DNA of 64,000 nucleotides from Firm-04 sp045642925 (GTDB lineage: Bacteria > Bacillota > Clostridia > Oscillospirales > Ruminococcaceae), in contig JAZUJW010000067.1 in the NCBI GenBank assembly GCA_045642925.1, positions 18,376 through 82,375 on the forward strand, given 5' to 3'. Of the stretch, positions 1-7,698 are shown one piece after another; positions within the stretch are counted from its first letter, which is position 1; each line of letters starts with the position of its first letter. The translations under genes were made by a program, and so were the position numbers. The notes beneath the pieces are model-generated. The model made no database searches. It worked only from the letters and a program-made list of their open reading frames with translations, and was not told the DNA's origin.

Positions 1-2
1 CG

Positions 3-356
3 GCATATCTGGACGGCTGTGGGCCGCTTGGGACATTTCTGCGGGTAATGATACCGAATGCGGGTTCATCGCTGCTGACGGTGTTTTTGTTTTCGATTGT
101 GTGGTACTGGAATGATTATTATGTCGCTTCGGTATTTTTCACGAATACGAAAACGATTGCGATGGTACTGCAAAATCTGGATGCGACATTGAACGTGGCG
201 ATATTCAACAATGCGAATGCGAATGTGAGTGCGCGTGAAAAAATCGTATGGTTAGAGGCGGGGTGTTTGATTTCGATTACGCCGATGCTGGTAATGTATG
301 GTTGTTTGCAGAAACATTTCACAGAAGGCATAGAGCGTTCGGGGCTTGTGGGATAA
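3..356 (+). CDS. Sugar ABC transporter permease, C-terminal part (5' end outside window)
   Basis: The frame is open from the window edge and ends with TAA at 354-356. The first residues, AYLDGCGPLGTFLRVMIP, match the EAA loop of MalG-type (CUT1) inner-membrane permeases, through which the permease contacts the ATPase. Two hydrophobic segments follow, and the protein ends in a short polar tail, as is usual for this family. The substrate cannot be read from this part. A sugar-binding lipoprotein lies about 5 kb away on the other strand (5055-6440) and could belong to the same system, but this is only inferred. A family B palindrome follows the stop codon. Confidence 0.85.
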   Translation, partial: AYLDGCGPLGTFLRVMIPNAGSSLLTVFLFSIVWYWNDYYVASVFFTNTKTIAMVLQNLDATLNVAIFNNANANVSAREKIVWLEAGCLISITPMLVMYGCLQKHFTEGIERSGLVG

Positions 357-370
357 ATCCAGTGCGATAC

Positions 371-447
371 GGCTATGCACGCGAAGCGAAATTAAAGTTT
401 CGCGTGCATAGCCATTTTTATCGGGAGAATCTCCCTTGGATTCCTCA
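371..447. repeat. Family B palindromic repeat, short form
   Basis: Arms GGCTATGCACGCGAA and TTCGCGTGCATAGCC (371-413) form a long hairpin around an A/T-rich loop. It is followed by an inverted copy of the module that reads GAGGATTCCAAGGGAGATT on the minus strand. It lies directly downstream of the ABC permease stop. The same modules recur at 4931, 15826, 24989, 37310 and 39849. Confidence 0.8.
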
Positions 448-479
448 ATACAATAGCCGCGCTATGCGTGATTTTTTGC

Positions 480-508
480 TTGCAAATTCCTGCATCATAT
501 GGTATAGT
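480..508 (+). promoter_or_regulatory. Promoter of rsmE
   Basis: TTGCAA (480-485), 17 bp, then TATAGT (503-508), about 50 bp before the rsmE start. The TTGCAA -35 form recurs in several promoters of this window. Confidence 0.55.
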
Positions 509-560
509 TATTATTAGCAATTCTTGCGCGTATGATACTATATATAAAGGAGATATCTCT

Positions 561-1283
561 ATGCCTAAATTCTTTGAGGACTCTTTTTCTGCTTCCAATC
601 CTACCCTGACAGGCGCCCATGCCCGCCATATCGGCTACGCCCTCCGTATGCGCACAGGTGAACCCCTTACCGTCTGCGCCTGCGGCATCGACTACGAATG
701 TACCATCGAGGAAATTACCTCCGATACCATCTACCTGCAAATCCTCAGCAGCGCTCCCTGCTGCGCAGAACCCTCCGTTCGCGTCACCCTCTTTCAGGCT
801 CTTCCAAAAACCGATAAACTCGAAACCATCATCCAGAAAGCCGTCGAACTTGGCGTGACGGAAATCGTCCCCGTGCTGACCGCCCGCTGCATCTCCCGCC
901 TTTCTCCCGCCGACTTCGAGAAAAAACGCGAACGCCTCCAGAAAATCGCACAATCTGCCGCAGAACAGTCAGGCCGCGGCATCATTCCACAGGTCGCCCC
1001 ACTCCATACCCTCAAACAGGCAGCAGAGAAAATGCAGGATATCGAATGTAAAGTTGTCTGCTATGAAGGTGAGGGCGGATGTTCGTTTTCGCAAATTATG
1101 ACTACCAAATCCAGCTATGGACTATTTGTAGGTGCAGAAGGCGGTTTCGATGAAAAAGAAATAGAATTCCTGAAAAAATGCGGTGTTACGCCTGTTTGGC
1201 TTGGTAAAAGAATTTTACGATGTGAAACTGCCCCTCTTGTTGCAATTTCTATCATAATGTTTCAAACAGGAAACTTAAATTAG
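561..1283 (+). CDS. rsmE: 16S rRNA (uracil-1498-N3)-methyltransferase RsmE
   Basis: The 240-residue protein begins MPKFFEDSF, like other RsmE proteins. The ATG at 561 was chosen because AAGGAGAT lies 6-14 bases upstream; longer in-frame starts lack a ribosome site. The C-terminal SPOUT knot shows GLFVGAEGGFDEKEIEF and LGKRILRCETAPL, which form the S-adenosylmethionine site. RsmE methylates U1498 in the 30S decoding region. The gene has its own promoter and no partner in the same direction; prmA often precedes it in Firmicutes but is not seen here. Length and motifs are normal for the family. Confidence 0.95.
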   Translation: MPKFFEDSFSASNPTLTGAHARHIGYALRMRTGEPLTVCACGIDYECTIEEITSDTIYLQILSSAPCCAEPSVRVTLFQALPKTDKLETIIQKAVELGVTEIVPVLTARCISRLSPADFEKKRERLQKIAQSAAEQSGRGIIPQVAPLHTLKQAAEKMQDIECKVVCYEGEGGCSFSQIMTTKSSYGLFVGAEGGFDEKEIEFLKKCGVTPVWLGKRILRCETAPLVAISIIMFQTGNLN

Positions 1284-1339
1284 TATTCACAGTTTCGCAA
1301 TATTTGGCAAATACGTCTAAAATTACCGCAATATCCTAC

Positions 1340-1366
1340 TTGCGAAAAAATTTCCCGTGTGATAAA
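1340..1366 (+). promoter_or_regulatory. Possible promoter of the xylanase gene
   Basis: TTGCGA (1340-1345) and GATAAA (1361-1366) are separated by 15 bp, which is short. The intergenic stretch 1284-1460 holds no better candidate. A GGGGAGGA ribosome site precedes the ATG at 1461. Confidence 0.3.
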
Positions 1367-1460
1367 CTGAAATTGGTGAAAGGGGCAACTTTAAAGTGTT
1401 GGTCGCTCCTGTCATCATCACTTGAGGAGTATTTCATAATACAAAAAGGGGAGGATTTTT

Positions 1461-4118
1461 ATGAAAAGGAAATTACTTAGTTTGATTTCCGCAGCCGTCG
1501 TTGGCATTTCTTCCATGTCGCTGTCTTTGACATCTCAGGCAGCAGCAGGCGAGAAGTTTAGCGTTGGCAATGGCAGAAATCAGTACACAGGCAACTCTGA
1601 TGGTTACAGCTATGAAATCTGGCTGGACCAGACGGGCGGAAGCGGCTCGATGACACTGGGCAGCGGCGGTACATTCGATACCGAGTGGAGCGCTCAGGTC
1701 TCTGCGGGTAACTTCCTCGCACGCCGTGGTAAAACCTATGACGGCGTAACCAAAGCAACCCAGCAGGGCGATATCGTTCTGGACTATGCAGCACAGTATT
1801 CTGCACAGGGCGGTAACTCTCGTCTTTGCGTTTACGGTTGGTTCAAGAACCCGCTCGTTGAGTATTACATCATCGAGGACTGGAAGAACTGGAAACCGTC
1901 TGCACAGGGCGGTAGCCAGACCGTTAGCATTGACGGTGCTGACTATGAAGTCTTCAAGATTCAGCACACAGGTCCTACCATCCTTGGTACGAACGAAACC
2001 TTCTGGCAGTACTTCAGTATCCGTAAGCAGACCAGAAACTCTGGTACCATCACTGTTTCCGACCACTTCAAGGCTTGGGAAAAGGCCGGCTTCTCCATTG
2101 GCGGTCTGACCGAAGTCGCTCTGAACGTAGAAGGCTGGGAAAGCAGCGGCAGAGCAAATGTTACCAAACTGACACTCAGCGACACAAAAATAACCACTGG
2201 TCCTACCACTACAAAAGAACCGCCGAAAGACGGCATCTTCTTCAAGTCCACATTCGAAAGCGGCACAGACGATTGGGGCCCGCGCGGCGATGACTCCGCA
2301 AAGGTTTCTACCAGTGCAGCATACGAAGGCAACAGCTCTCTGTTTGTCAGCGGCAGACAGGAAGAATGGAACGGCGCAGGTATCACACTGGATTCCTCCA
2401 CGTTCATTCCCGGTCAGGCTTATGCATTCGGCGCAGCAGTTTGCCCCGCAGGCAATTCTCCGCTCAGCATGAAGATGACGCTTCAGTCCGGTTCTGGTAC
2501 ACAGAGCTATGATGAAGTTTGCACCGTCACTGCGGAGCCTGGTAAGTGGACTGACCTCAGCACCACTTCCTTCACGATTCCGGAAGGCGCAACCGATATG
2601 CTCCTGTATATCGAAACCGAATCCGGTACTGATGATTTCTACATTGATAATGCATTTGCAGCAGTCAAGGGTACCGCTTCTCCGAATACCGGCGCAAGCG
2701 TAAAGAACCCGACCACGGCGGCTACACAGCAAACCCAGAATACGCAGAATACCGGCAACACCAATGTTACTGCCGGTACAGGTACAGGCACGAAGGGCAA
2801 TACTTCTTCCAAGTACCTGAAAGAAGCTTTCGGCGATGCATTCCGCATCGGTACTTCTGTCAGCCCGTTCGAATTGAACCAGGGCGCAGACTTCATTAAG
2901 AGCCACTTCAACTCCATCACTCCTGAAAACGCTCTGAAGCCGGATTCCATTCTCGACCAGAACGCTTGCAAGAGCAAGGGCAACAACGTTAACACCCAGA
3001 TTTCTCTGAACTCCGCAGCTTCTACCCTGAAGTTCTGCGAAGACAACGGCATTGCACTTCGTGGCCATACCTTCGTATGGTACAGCCAGACTCCTGACTG
3101 GTTCTTCCGCGAAAACTTCGATAACAATGGTGCATATGTTTCCACCACTGTTATGGATCAGCGTCTCGAAAGCATGATCAAGAATACTTTCGAAGCTCTG
3201 AAAACACAGTATCCGAAGCTGAATGTTTATTCCTACGACGTTGCAAACGAATTGTTCGTGAACGACGGCGGCGGAATGCGTCCTGCAAACAACTCCAACT
3301 GGGTTCGTATCTACGGTGACGACAGCTTCGTTATCAAGGCATTCACCTATGCAAGACAGTATGCTCCGGCAGGCTGCAAGCTCTACCTGAACGACTACAA
3401 CGAGTACATCCCTGCAAAGACCACCGACATCTACAACATGGCTATGAAGCTGAAGGATAAAGGTGTCATCGACGGTATCGGTATGCAGTCCCACTTGGAT
3501 ACTGGATATCCTGACAAGAACACATACGAAACCGCTCTGAAGAAGTTCCTGAGCACTGGTCTGGAAGTACAGATCACCGAGCTCGATATCACTTGCTCTG
3601 ACTTCAACGCACAGGCAAAACTGTTCGCTGATATCTTCAATCTGGCTGTTAAGTACAGCGATCAGATTCCTGCTGTTACCGTTTGGGGTACCAACGATAG
3701 CGTTAGCTGGCGTAAAGAAAACAACCCGTTGCTGTTCTCCTCCGGCTATCAGGAAAAGCCTGCTTACAGTGCAGTTCTGAAAGAAGCAGCTGCTATCACC
3801 CCGTCTACGGTTGCTACAACAACAGTTACTACCACAACTGTGACAACAACCACGACGGAAAAGACCACTGAGAAGACCACCGAAAAGACCACCACCACCA
3901 AGGCAGAACTCAAGCCGACATTGCTTGGTGACGTTGACTGTGATGGACAGCGCAATGTAAATGACGCAATTCTCCTTGCCCGTTACGCTAGCGAAGACAA
4001 ATCTGTTTCCGTTTCCGAACAGGGTATTGTAAATGCTGACTGTGATAAGAACGGCAGCATTACTGTGAACGATGTCACGAAGATCATCGAGGCAATCGCA
4101 CAGTTGATTACTCTCTAA
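1461..4118 (+). CDS. Bifunctional dockerin-bearing xylanase: GH11-CBM22-GH10-dockerin
   Basis: This secreted 885-residue enzyme has a signal peptide at residues 1-28. A GH11 xylanase domain spans about 30-245, with nucleophile E134 in PLVEYYIIE and acid/base E224 in LNVEGWESSG. A CBM22-like xylan-binding module covers about 257-402 (FFKSTFESGTDDWGPRG). After an N/T/Q-rich linker comes a GH10 xylanase (about 450-775) with acid/base E597 in YDVANELF and nucleophile E707 in QITELDI. A Thr-rich linker (786-814) leads to a dockerin with two calcium loops (822-844 and 857-882). It should cut beta-1,4-xylan outside the cell while docked to a scaffoldin. GH11 plus GH10 in one chain is known from Ruminococcus flavefaciens. 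A strong terminator follows. Confidence 0.96.
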   Translation: MKRKLLSLISAAVVGISSMSLSLTSQAAAGEKFSVGNGRNQYTGNSDGYSYEIWLDQTGGSGSMTLGSGGTFDTEWSAQVSAGNFLARRGKTYDGVTKATQQGDIVLDYAAQYSAQGGNSRLCVYGWFKNPLVEYYIIEDWKNWKPSAQGGSQTVSIDGADYEVFKIQHTGPTILGTNETFWQYFSIRKQTRNSGTITVSDHFKAWEKAGFSIGGLTEVALNVEGWESSGRANVTKLTLSDTKITTGPTTTKEPPKDGIFFKSTFESGTDDWGPRGDDSAKVSTSAAYEGNSSLFVSGRQEEWNGAGITLDSSTFIPGQAYAFGAAVCPAGNSPLSMKMTLQSGSGTQSYDEVCTVTAEPGKWTDLSTTSFTIPEGATDMLLYIETESGTDDFYIDNAFAAVKGTASPNTGASVKNPTTAATQQTQNTQNTGNTNVTAGTGTGTKGNTSSKYLKEAFGDAFRIGTSVSPFELNQGADFIKSHFNSITPENALKPDSILDQNACKSKGNNVNTQISLNSAASTLKFCEDNGIALRGHTFVWYSQTPDWFFRENFDNNGAYVSTTVMDQRLESMIKNTFEALKTQYPKLNVYSYDVANELFVNDGGGMRPANNSNWVRIYGDDSFVIKAFTYARQYAPAGCKLYLNDYNEYIPAKTTDIYNMAMKLKDKGVIDGIGMQSHLDTGYPDKNTYETALKKFLSTGLEVQITELDITCSDFNAQAKLFADIFNLAVKYSDQIPAVTVWGTNDSVSWRKENNPLLFSSGYQEKPAYSAVLKEAAAITPSTVATTTVTTTTVTTTTTEKTTEKTTEKTTTTKAELKPTLLGDVDCDGQRNVNDAILLARYASEDKSVSVSEQGIVNADCDKNGSITVNDVTKIIEAIAQLITL

Positions 4119-4145
4119 GCTTTCAAGGTATATCACTTCTCCTTT

Positions 4146-4178
4146 GCTCCTCCCGTACAAAACGGGGGGAGCTTTTTT
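4146..4178 (+). terminator. Intrinsic terminator of the xylanase gene
   Basis: GCTCCTCCCGT pairs with ACGGGGGGAGC across a 5-base loop and is followed by six T. Confidence 0.9.
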
Positions 4179-4209
4179 GTGTATTTGCATTTTGAAATTT
4201 TGCGTCGAT

Positions 4210-4231
4210 AATGTATTGTATTCAATACATT
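4210..4231. promoter_or_regulatory. Perfect inverted repeat upstream of a promoter, possible operator
   Basis: Arms AATGTATTG and CAATACATT are separated by TATT. The repeat ends 14 bp before the -35 box at 4246. It is AT-rich with no T-run, so it is unlikely to be a terminator. It may bind a dimeric activator or repressor. Confidence 0.5.
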
Positions 4232-4245
4232 GCCTTTTTCGGTGC

Positions 4246-4274
4246 TTGACATTTCTCTGAAAATCTGGTACAAT
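4246..4274 (+). promoter_or_regulatory. Near-consensus promoter of the small two-gene unit
   Basis: TTGACA (4246-4251), 17 bp, TACAAT (4269-4274). Transcription should start near 4281, right at the LexA-like box. Confidence 0.8.
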
Positions 4275-4282
4275 ATAGATAT

Positions 4283-4296
4283 AGAACAAATGTTCT
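4283..4296. promoter_or_regulatory. LexA (SOS) box-like operator overlapping the transcription start
   Basis: AGAACAAATGTTCT fits GAAC-N4-GTTC, the core of the Gram-positive LexA/DinR box (CGAACRNRYGTTYC in Bacillus subtilis). It sits 9 bp after the -10 box, where a bound repressor would block initiation. Confidence 0.6.
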
Positions 4297-4343
4297 TTTG
4301 ACGAGAAAATGATACCAAGCGCGTAAAAGGAGGAACGCATCCC

Positions 4344-4586
4344 ATGAATCTGACCTATACGGAAATGAAGAAAACATACGAAAATGCGGCAGCTTCGTTG
4401 TTGAAGCGGAAAGCCGAACTGAAAGCAGTTCTTATGGATGAAGCTGCGTCCTGTGGAATAATGAATGGAAGGCAGAGAGATGCAGTAATTCGCCGCATTG
4501 AATTGCTGACGGATGAATACTGTGAGATTCGAGCTGTACTTCGGTGTTTGCAGCCTTATGTAGAAAGGGAGGCAGAGTGCATATGA
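4344..4586 (+). CDS. Small helical protein of unknown function, partner of the sigma-like gene
   Basis: The protein has 80 residues, is charged, and is predicted to be almost fully helical with heptad-like spacing (KRKAELKAVLMDEAA, RRIELLTDEYCEIRAVLRCL). It has no signal peptide or membrane segment. The ATG at 4344 is preceded by AAAGGAGG. Its stop overlaps the next start (ATGA at 4583-4586), so the two are translationally coupled. Gene pairs of this shape (a short coiled protein plus a sigma region-4 protein) are common in Clostridia and prophages, but I cannot name the family. The consensus promoter and LexA-like box suggest damage-inducible expression. Confidence 0.75.
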   Translation: MNLTYTEMKKTYENAAASLLKRKAELKAVLMDEAASCGIMNGRQRDAVIRRIELLTDEYCEIRAVLRCLQPYVEREAECI

Positions 4587-4912
4587 GTCATCAATACGAG
4601 AAAATTTTGCGGGGCACTCGGCGAGTATCGAATTATGAAGTAATGAATGATGGGCAATGGATTGCGAAGCAGATCATGAAAAGCAAGGAGGAATATGAGG
4701 ATGAGGAAGAAAAGACGCAGTTTCAGAGGATGATATCGAAGGCATGGATACGGGCGCTGACGGATACGCAGCGGCGGTATTTATATTTGTACTATGTGCA
4801 GGGGATGAAGCAGGCAGAGATTGCGGAGGAATGTGGAGTAGCGCCGTGTACGATATCGCGGACGATACGGCGGGGGAGAGCGCGGCTGATGGATATTTTG
4901 CGATATCGGTAA
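4583..4912 (+). CDS. Sigma-70 region 4-like helix-turn-helix protein
   Basis: This 109-residue protein ends in a clear sigma region-4 helix-turn-helix: LTDTQRRYLYLYYVQGMKQ, then AEIAEECGVAPCTISRTIRR. It has no region 2, so it cannot act as an ordinary full sigma factor. The start at 4583 was chosen for the ATGA overlap with the upstream gene and AAGGGAGG 10 bases before it; an earlier in-frame ATG at 4544 lies inside the upstream gene. Likely roles are a phage-type late regulator or a TcdR/UviA-like activator, but this is not proven. The 3' end faces the sugar-binding protein gene, with a family B palindrome between them. Confidence 0.8.
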   Translation: MSHQYEKILRGTRRVSNYEVMNDGQWIAKQIMKSKEEYEDEEEKTQFQRMISKAWIRALTDTQRRYLYLYYVQGMKQAEIAEECGVAPCTISRTIRRGRARLMDILRYR

Positions 4913-4930
4913 AGCACGCAGCTAATATCA

Positions 4931-5013
4931 TGAGGATTCCAAAGGGAGATTCTCCCGCATAAAATGGCTATGCACGCGAAGCAAAACTTTTGTTTCGCTT
5001 CGCGTGCATAGCC
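4931..5013. repeat. Family B palindromic repeat between convergent genes
   Basis: The module TGAGGATTCCAAAGGGAGAT is followed by a long hairpin (4966-5013) with arms GGCTATGCACGCGAAGC and GCTTCGCGTGCATAGCC. It separates convergent genes ending at 4912 and 5055 and may serve as a two-way terminator. Confidence 0.8.
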
Positions 5014-5054
5014 GTTTAGATACCATCGTACGGTTTGCGCGAATATCGCCTTGA

Positions 5055-6440
5055 TTACTGATTGTTGTAATCGTCCAGATATGCGTCAATCGCTGCATTG
5101 ACTGCACCAAGCGACTCGCTCCATTGATACATTCCCTTCGATGCCGCTCGAATGCCACCCGCTTCATTGCTGTCCAGCAGGTCTGTCACATCTTCCGATA
5201 CTGCCCTGTAAAAGTCATAATACGGATTCTCCTTCGCCATCTCATGACACTTGTGCAGCATCTCAACCATCTCGTCCGTCCAACCATAATCATCATAAAG
5301 CTGCTGTGTCGCAATCTCTGCCGCACGTTCATTCGTAATCGCCATGCGCTTGCAAGCCGCAAACTTTGCCACACCTTCCGGATTCTGCCCGTTCTTTACC
5401 ATCAGATATCCGTCCAGTCCACACGGAATATAATATTTGTCCGAGTTCGGATCCTTCGGCATCGGAACAAACATCACATTTTCACCAAAATCTGCCGACC
5501 ACTGCGCTTTTTCAGAGTACAGCGCCCATGCACCACACGGATAGAACAACTCTTTGCCTTCCCCAATGTAGTTCGGCATTTCCTTCCAGCCGTGTTCGTC
5601 AATGCTGACATAGTTTGCCGTGCCAAGTTCATACATCCAGTTCTGTAACCGCTCGATGGCAGGGTCTTTCAGGTTGTTTACCAGCTTGCCATCCTCAAGG
5701 CCGATGTACGGCACGCCACAGGTCGCGGAAAGCCCCGCTTCATACCACCAGCCATCAATACCATACTGTTCGTTATCTACGTCTACAAACTGCTGTAATT
5801 GCTTCTGGAAGGTATCCCAAGTCCATTCACCCTTTGCAAACAGTTCTGCGGGGTCTTCCAAGCCGTTTTCTTCCATCGTGTCACGGTTGTAAATGATGAC
5901 ACAGTAATCACCCGAAATGTCATTGACAAATACATAGTGCTTGCCTTTCCACTCGAACATATCAGAAACGTCTTTGACATCCTTGAACAGCGGGTCATTG
6001 AAATCTACGTAATCATCAATCGGCACGAACATCTCTTTCAGTGCACCCTTCGGGAATGCATCCAGATCGCCTGCGGGGAAAAAGTCAATGCCTTCGCCGC
6101 CGTTGATGGCATTTGCCAGCGAATCGTAGCGCGTGTTCCAGTCTACATTGTAATACTTGACATTTCCGCCATAGCGCGACTGGAAAATTGCCAGTTCAAT
6201 CGGCGTATTCTTGCCCGTTGCATCAGGGTTGATGTCCCAGTTTGCCATCCATTTGATGGTTTTATTTTCGAGCGTGCCTGTCAGACGTTCATCTTCTGCC
6301 GCAATCTGTGCGACTTGTTCGGCGGTTGCCGAATCCAGAGATTTAAAGCTGCTTTCTTCGCTGCTTTCGCTGCATCCCGCCATGCCGAATGCTATGGCAG
6401 ACGCAAGCAATGCCGCAATGGCTGCCCTTGTTTTTTTCAT
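5055..6440 (-). CDS. Extracellular sugar-binding lipoprotein (ABC transporter solute-binding protein family 1)
   Basis: The 461-residue protein begins MKKTRAAIAALLASAIAFG followed by the lipobox MAGC, with lipidated Cys23. The start at 6440 has AGGAGG 9 bases upstream; a longer frame would add 14 residues without a ribosome site. The mature part has family 1 binding-protein traits (a WDTFQKQLQQF helix, an aromatic-rich pocket, MTNERAAE-type repeats near the C-terminus). It should capture a sugar or oligosaccharide at the outer membrane face and hand it to an ABC permease such as the one at the window start. The promoter is perfect consensus with an inverted repeat over the start point. Confidence 0.88.
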   Translation of the reverse strand: MKKTRAAIAALLASAIAFGMAGCSESSEESSFKSLDSATAEQVAQIAAEDERLTGTLENKTIKWMANWDINPDATGKNTPIELAIFQSRYGGNVKYYNVDWNTRYDSLANAINGGEGIDFFPAGDLDAFPKGALKEMFVPIDDYVDFNDPLFKDVKDVSDMFEWKGKHYVFVNDISGDYCVIIYNRDTMEENGLEDPAELFAKGEWTWDTFQKQLQQFVDVDNEQYGIDGWWYEAGLSATCGVPYIGLEDGKLVNNLKDPAIERLQNWMYELGTANYVSIDEHGWKEMPNYIGEGKELFYPCGAWALYSEKAQWSADFGENVMFVPMPKDPNSDKYYIPCGLDGYLMVKNGQNPEGVAKFAACKRMAITNERAAEIATQQLYDDYGWTDEMVEMLHKCHEMAKENPYYDFYRAVSEDVTDLLDSNEAGGIRAASKGMYQWSESLGAVNAAIDAYLDDYNNQ

Positions 6441-6476
6441 AGTATATATCCTCCTGCACATTATTTTCATCGCACT

Positions 6477-6542
6477 CCGCACGATTTATATTTATTCTGT
6501 GCGGTTTACACATATTATAGCAGAAATTCGGCGGCTTGTCAA
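6477..6542 (-). promoter_or_regulatory. Consensus promoter and possible operator of the sugar-binding protein gene
   Basis: On the minus strand TTGACA (6537-6542), 17 bp, TATAAT (6514-6519). An inverted repeat CCGCAC-N16-GTGCGG (6477-6504) lies over the first transcribed bases and could be an operator or a 5' hairpin. Confidence 0.8.
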
Positions 6543-6595
6543 TGAAGAAAAGGTGAAACTGTGCAGGGGAATACCGGATGGGGAAACAGATATGA

Positions 6596-6630
6596 AAACT
6601 CCGCATCTCTGTTGATTCAGTGATGCGGAG
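6596..6630 (-). terminator. Terminator of the 9449-to-6640 operon
   Basis: On the minus strand CTCCGCATC pairs with GATGCGGAG around a loop and is followed by a short T-run. Confidence 0.65.
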
Positions 6631-6639
6631 AATGTGAAT

Positions 6640-7689
6640 TTATTCATGCACAATGTCAATGATTCCCTGAATAATTTCAGGATTCGGATATCCCTGCCCG
6701 TTTTTGCCCTTTACTCCATAAAGCATCGCATATGCGAAGTTATCTGCCATACATTCCTCAGGGTCAATGACGTAATAGGTGTTCGTTCCGAATACTTCAT
6801 CGAAGTTCGATGCCTGCTCTGAAAGGTAATAGGTGTCTGTTCCGTCAATCGGGACAAGTGCCACTGCCTCACAGTCGCTCCAGCCGGATTGTGCTTCCGC
6901 ATAGCTCTTTGTCGTGAGCCAGACAGTGAAACAATCCACTTCCTGACCGTCAATCGAGAAGGTCGCGTATGAATTATGATGTTCGACATCCGGATTGCTT
7001 AAAGCATTCTCCCGCAAACAAGGCGGCAGTTCATAATCGGAATCCACGACCGTAAAATGGATGAGGGAGTACATCTCGGATTTGAAGTCGGGATTGCATC
7101 TTGTGAGGCAGTGAAACAGTTCGTGCCATAGCAATTCGTCCATAGATTCGTTGAAACCGGGAATCATGCCCAGCATTGAACAGACAGATACGTTTACAGC
7201 ATTCAGATAAATCTCTGTACCATGCGTGTAACCGCTTGCGCCGCCTTCCAAGTCCATATTCATATTTACGAAAACGATTTCTTCTGTTTCCGGAAGCGTG
7301 TAGTGGTTGGTACTCAGCTTCCGATACATTTTCGCAATGCGGTGGTCAATGTACAGCTTCTCAAAAAAATTGAATTTCTTGACAGAATCGGTGGACGCAT
7401 CCAGCAATTCATCTATTGTCGCATCGTTTTTTTTCATCCTGAAATCAATATCATTCTGTGAGTAATGGTCGTAATATTCCGTGTTAGCAAGCAAAAGTGC
7501 GCGTCCTTCATCGACAGAAGCAAAACGATGCGGAATCTTCTTTGCATTGATTTCAGTGATGCAGATGTCGAATACACCCACAATGACGATGAGCAATAAT
7601 ACAGATAAGAGGATGATTTTCCGTTTCCCTGTTTTCTGTTTCGCGTTTGTTTTTTCCGAGGGGACTTTGGCGTTTTTCTGGTTTCTCAT
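6640..7689 (-). CDS. Membrane-anchored putative zinc metallopeptidase (HExxH)
   Basis: This 349-residue protein has a Lys-rich N-terminus, one membrane helix (about 24-45) and a large outside domain. HELFH at 189-193 is a zinc-protease motif (DELLWHELFHCLTR), and E312 in DPEECMADNFAYAM is placed like the third zinc ligand of gluzincin-type peptidases. I do not recognise the family. The ATG follows the rlmD stop by 9 bases, so it is probably the last gene of the 9449-9078-7699-6640 operon; a hairpin terminator lies just beyond. A role in cell-wall or surface-protein processing is only a guess. Confidence 0.7.
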   Translation of the reverse strand: MRNQKNAKVPSEKTNAKQKTGKRKIILLSVLLLIVIVGVFDICITEINAKKIPHRFASVDEGRALLLANTEYYDHYSQNDIDFRMKKNDATIDELLDASTDSVKKFNFFEKLYIDHRIAKMYRKLSTNHYTLPETEEIVFVNMNMDLEGGASGYTHGTEIYLNAVNVSVCSMLGMIPGFNESMDELLWHELFHCLTRCNPDFKSEMYSLIHFTVVDSDYELPPCLRENALSNPDVEHHNSYATFSIDGQEVDCFTVWLTTKSYAEAQSGWSDCEAVALVPIDGTDTYYLSEQASNFDEVFGTNTYYVIDPEECMADNFAYAMLYGVKGKNGQGYPNPEIIQGIIDIVHE

Positions 7690-7698
7690 TCCTTGACC

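Noticed and set aside
1473..4340. Long open frame of 955 codons opposite the xylanase gene
   Set aside because: It is a mirror of the third-position codon bias of the xylanase gene: Cys/Val-rich, no domain, no ribosome site.
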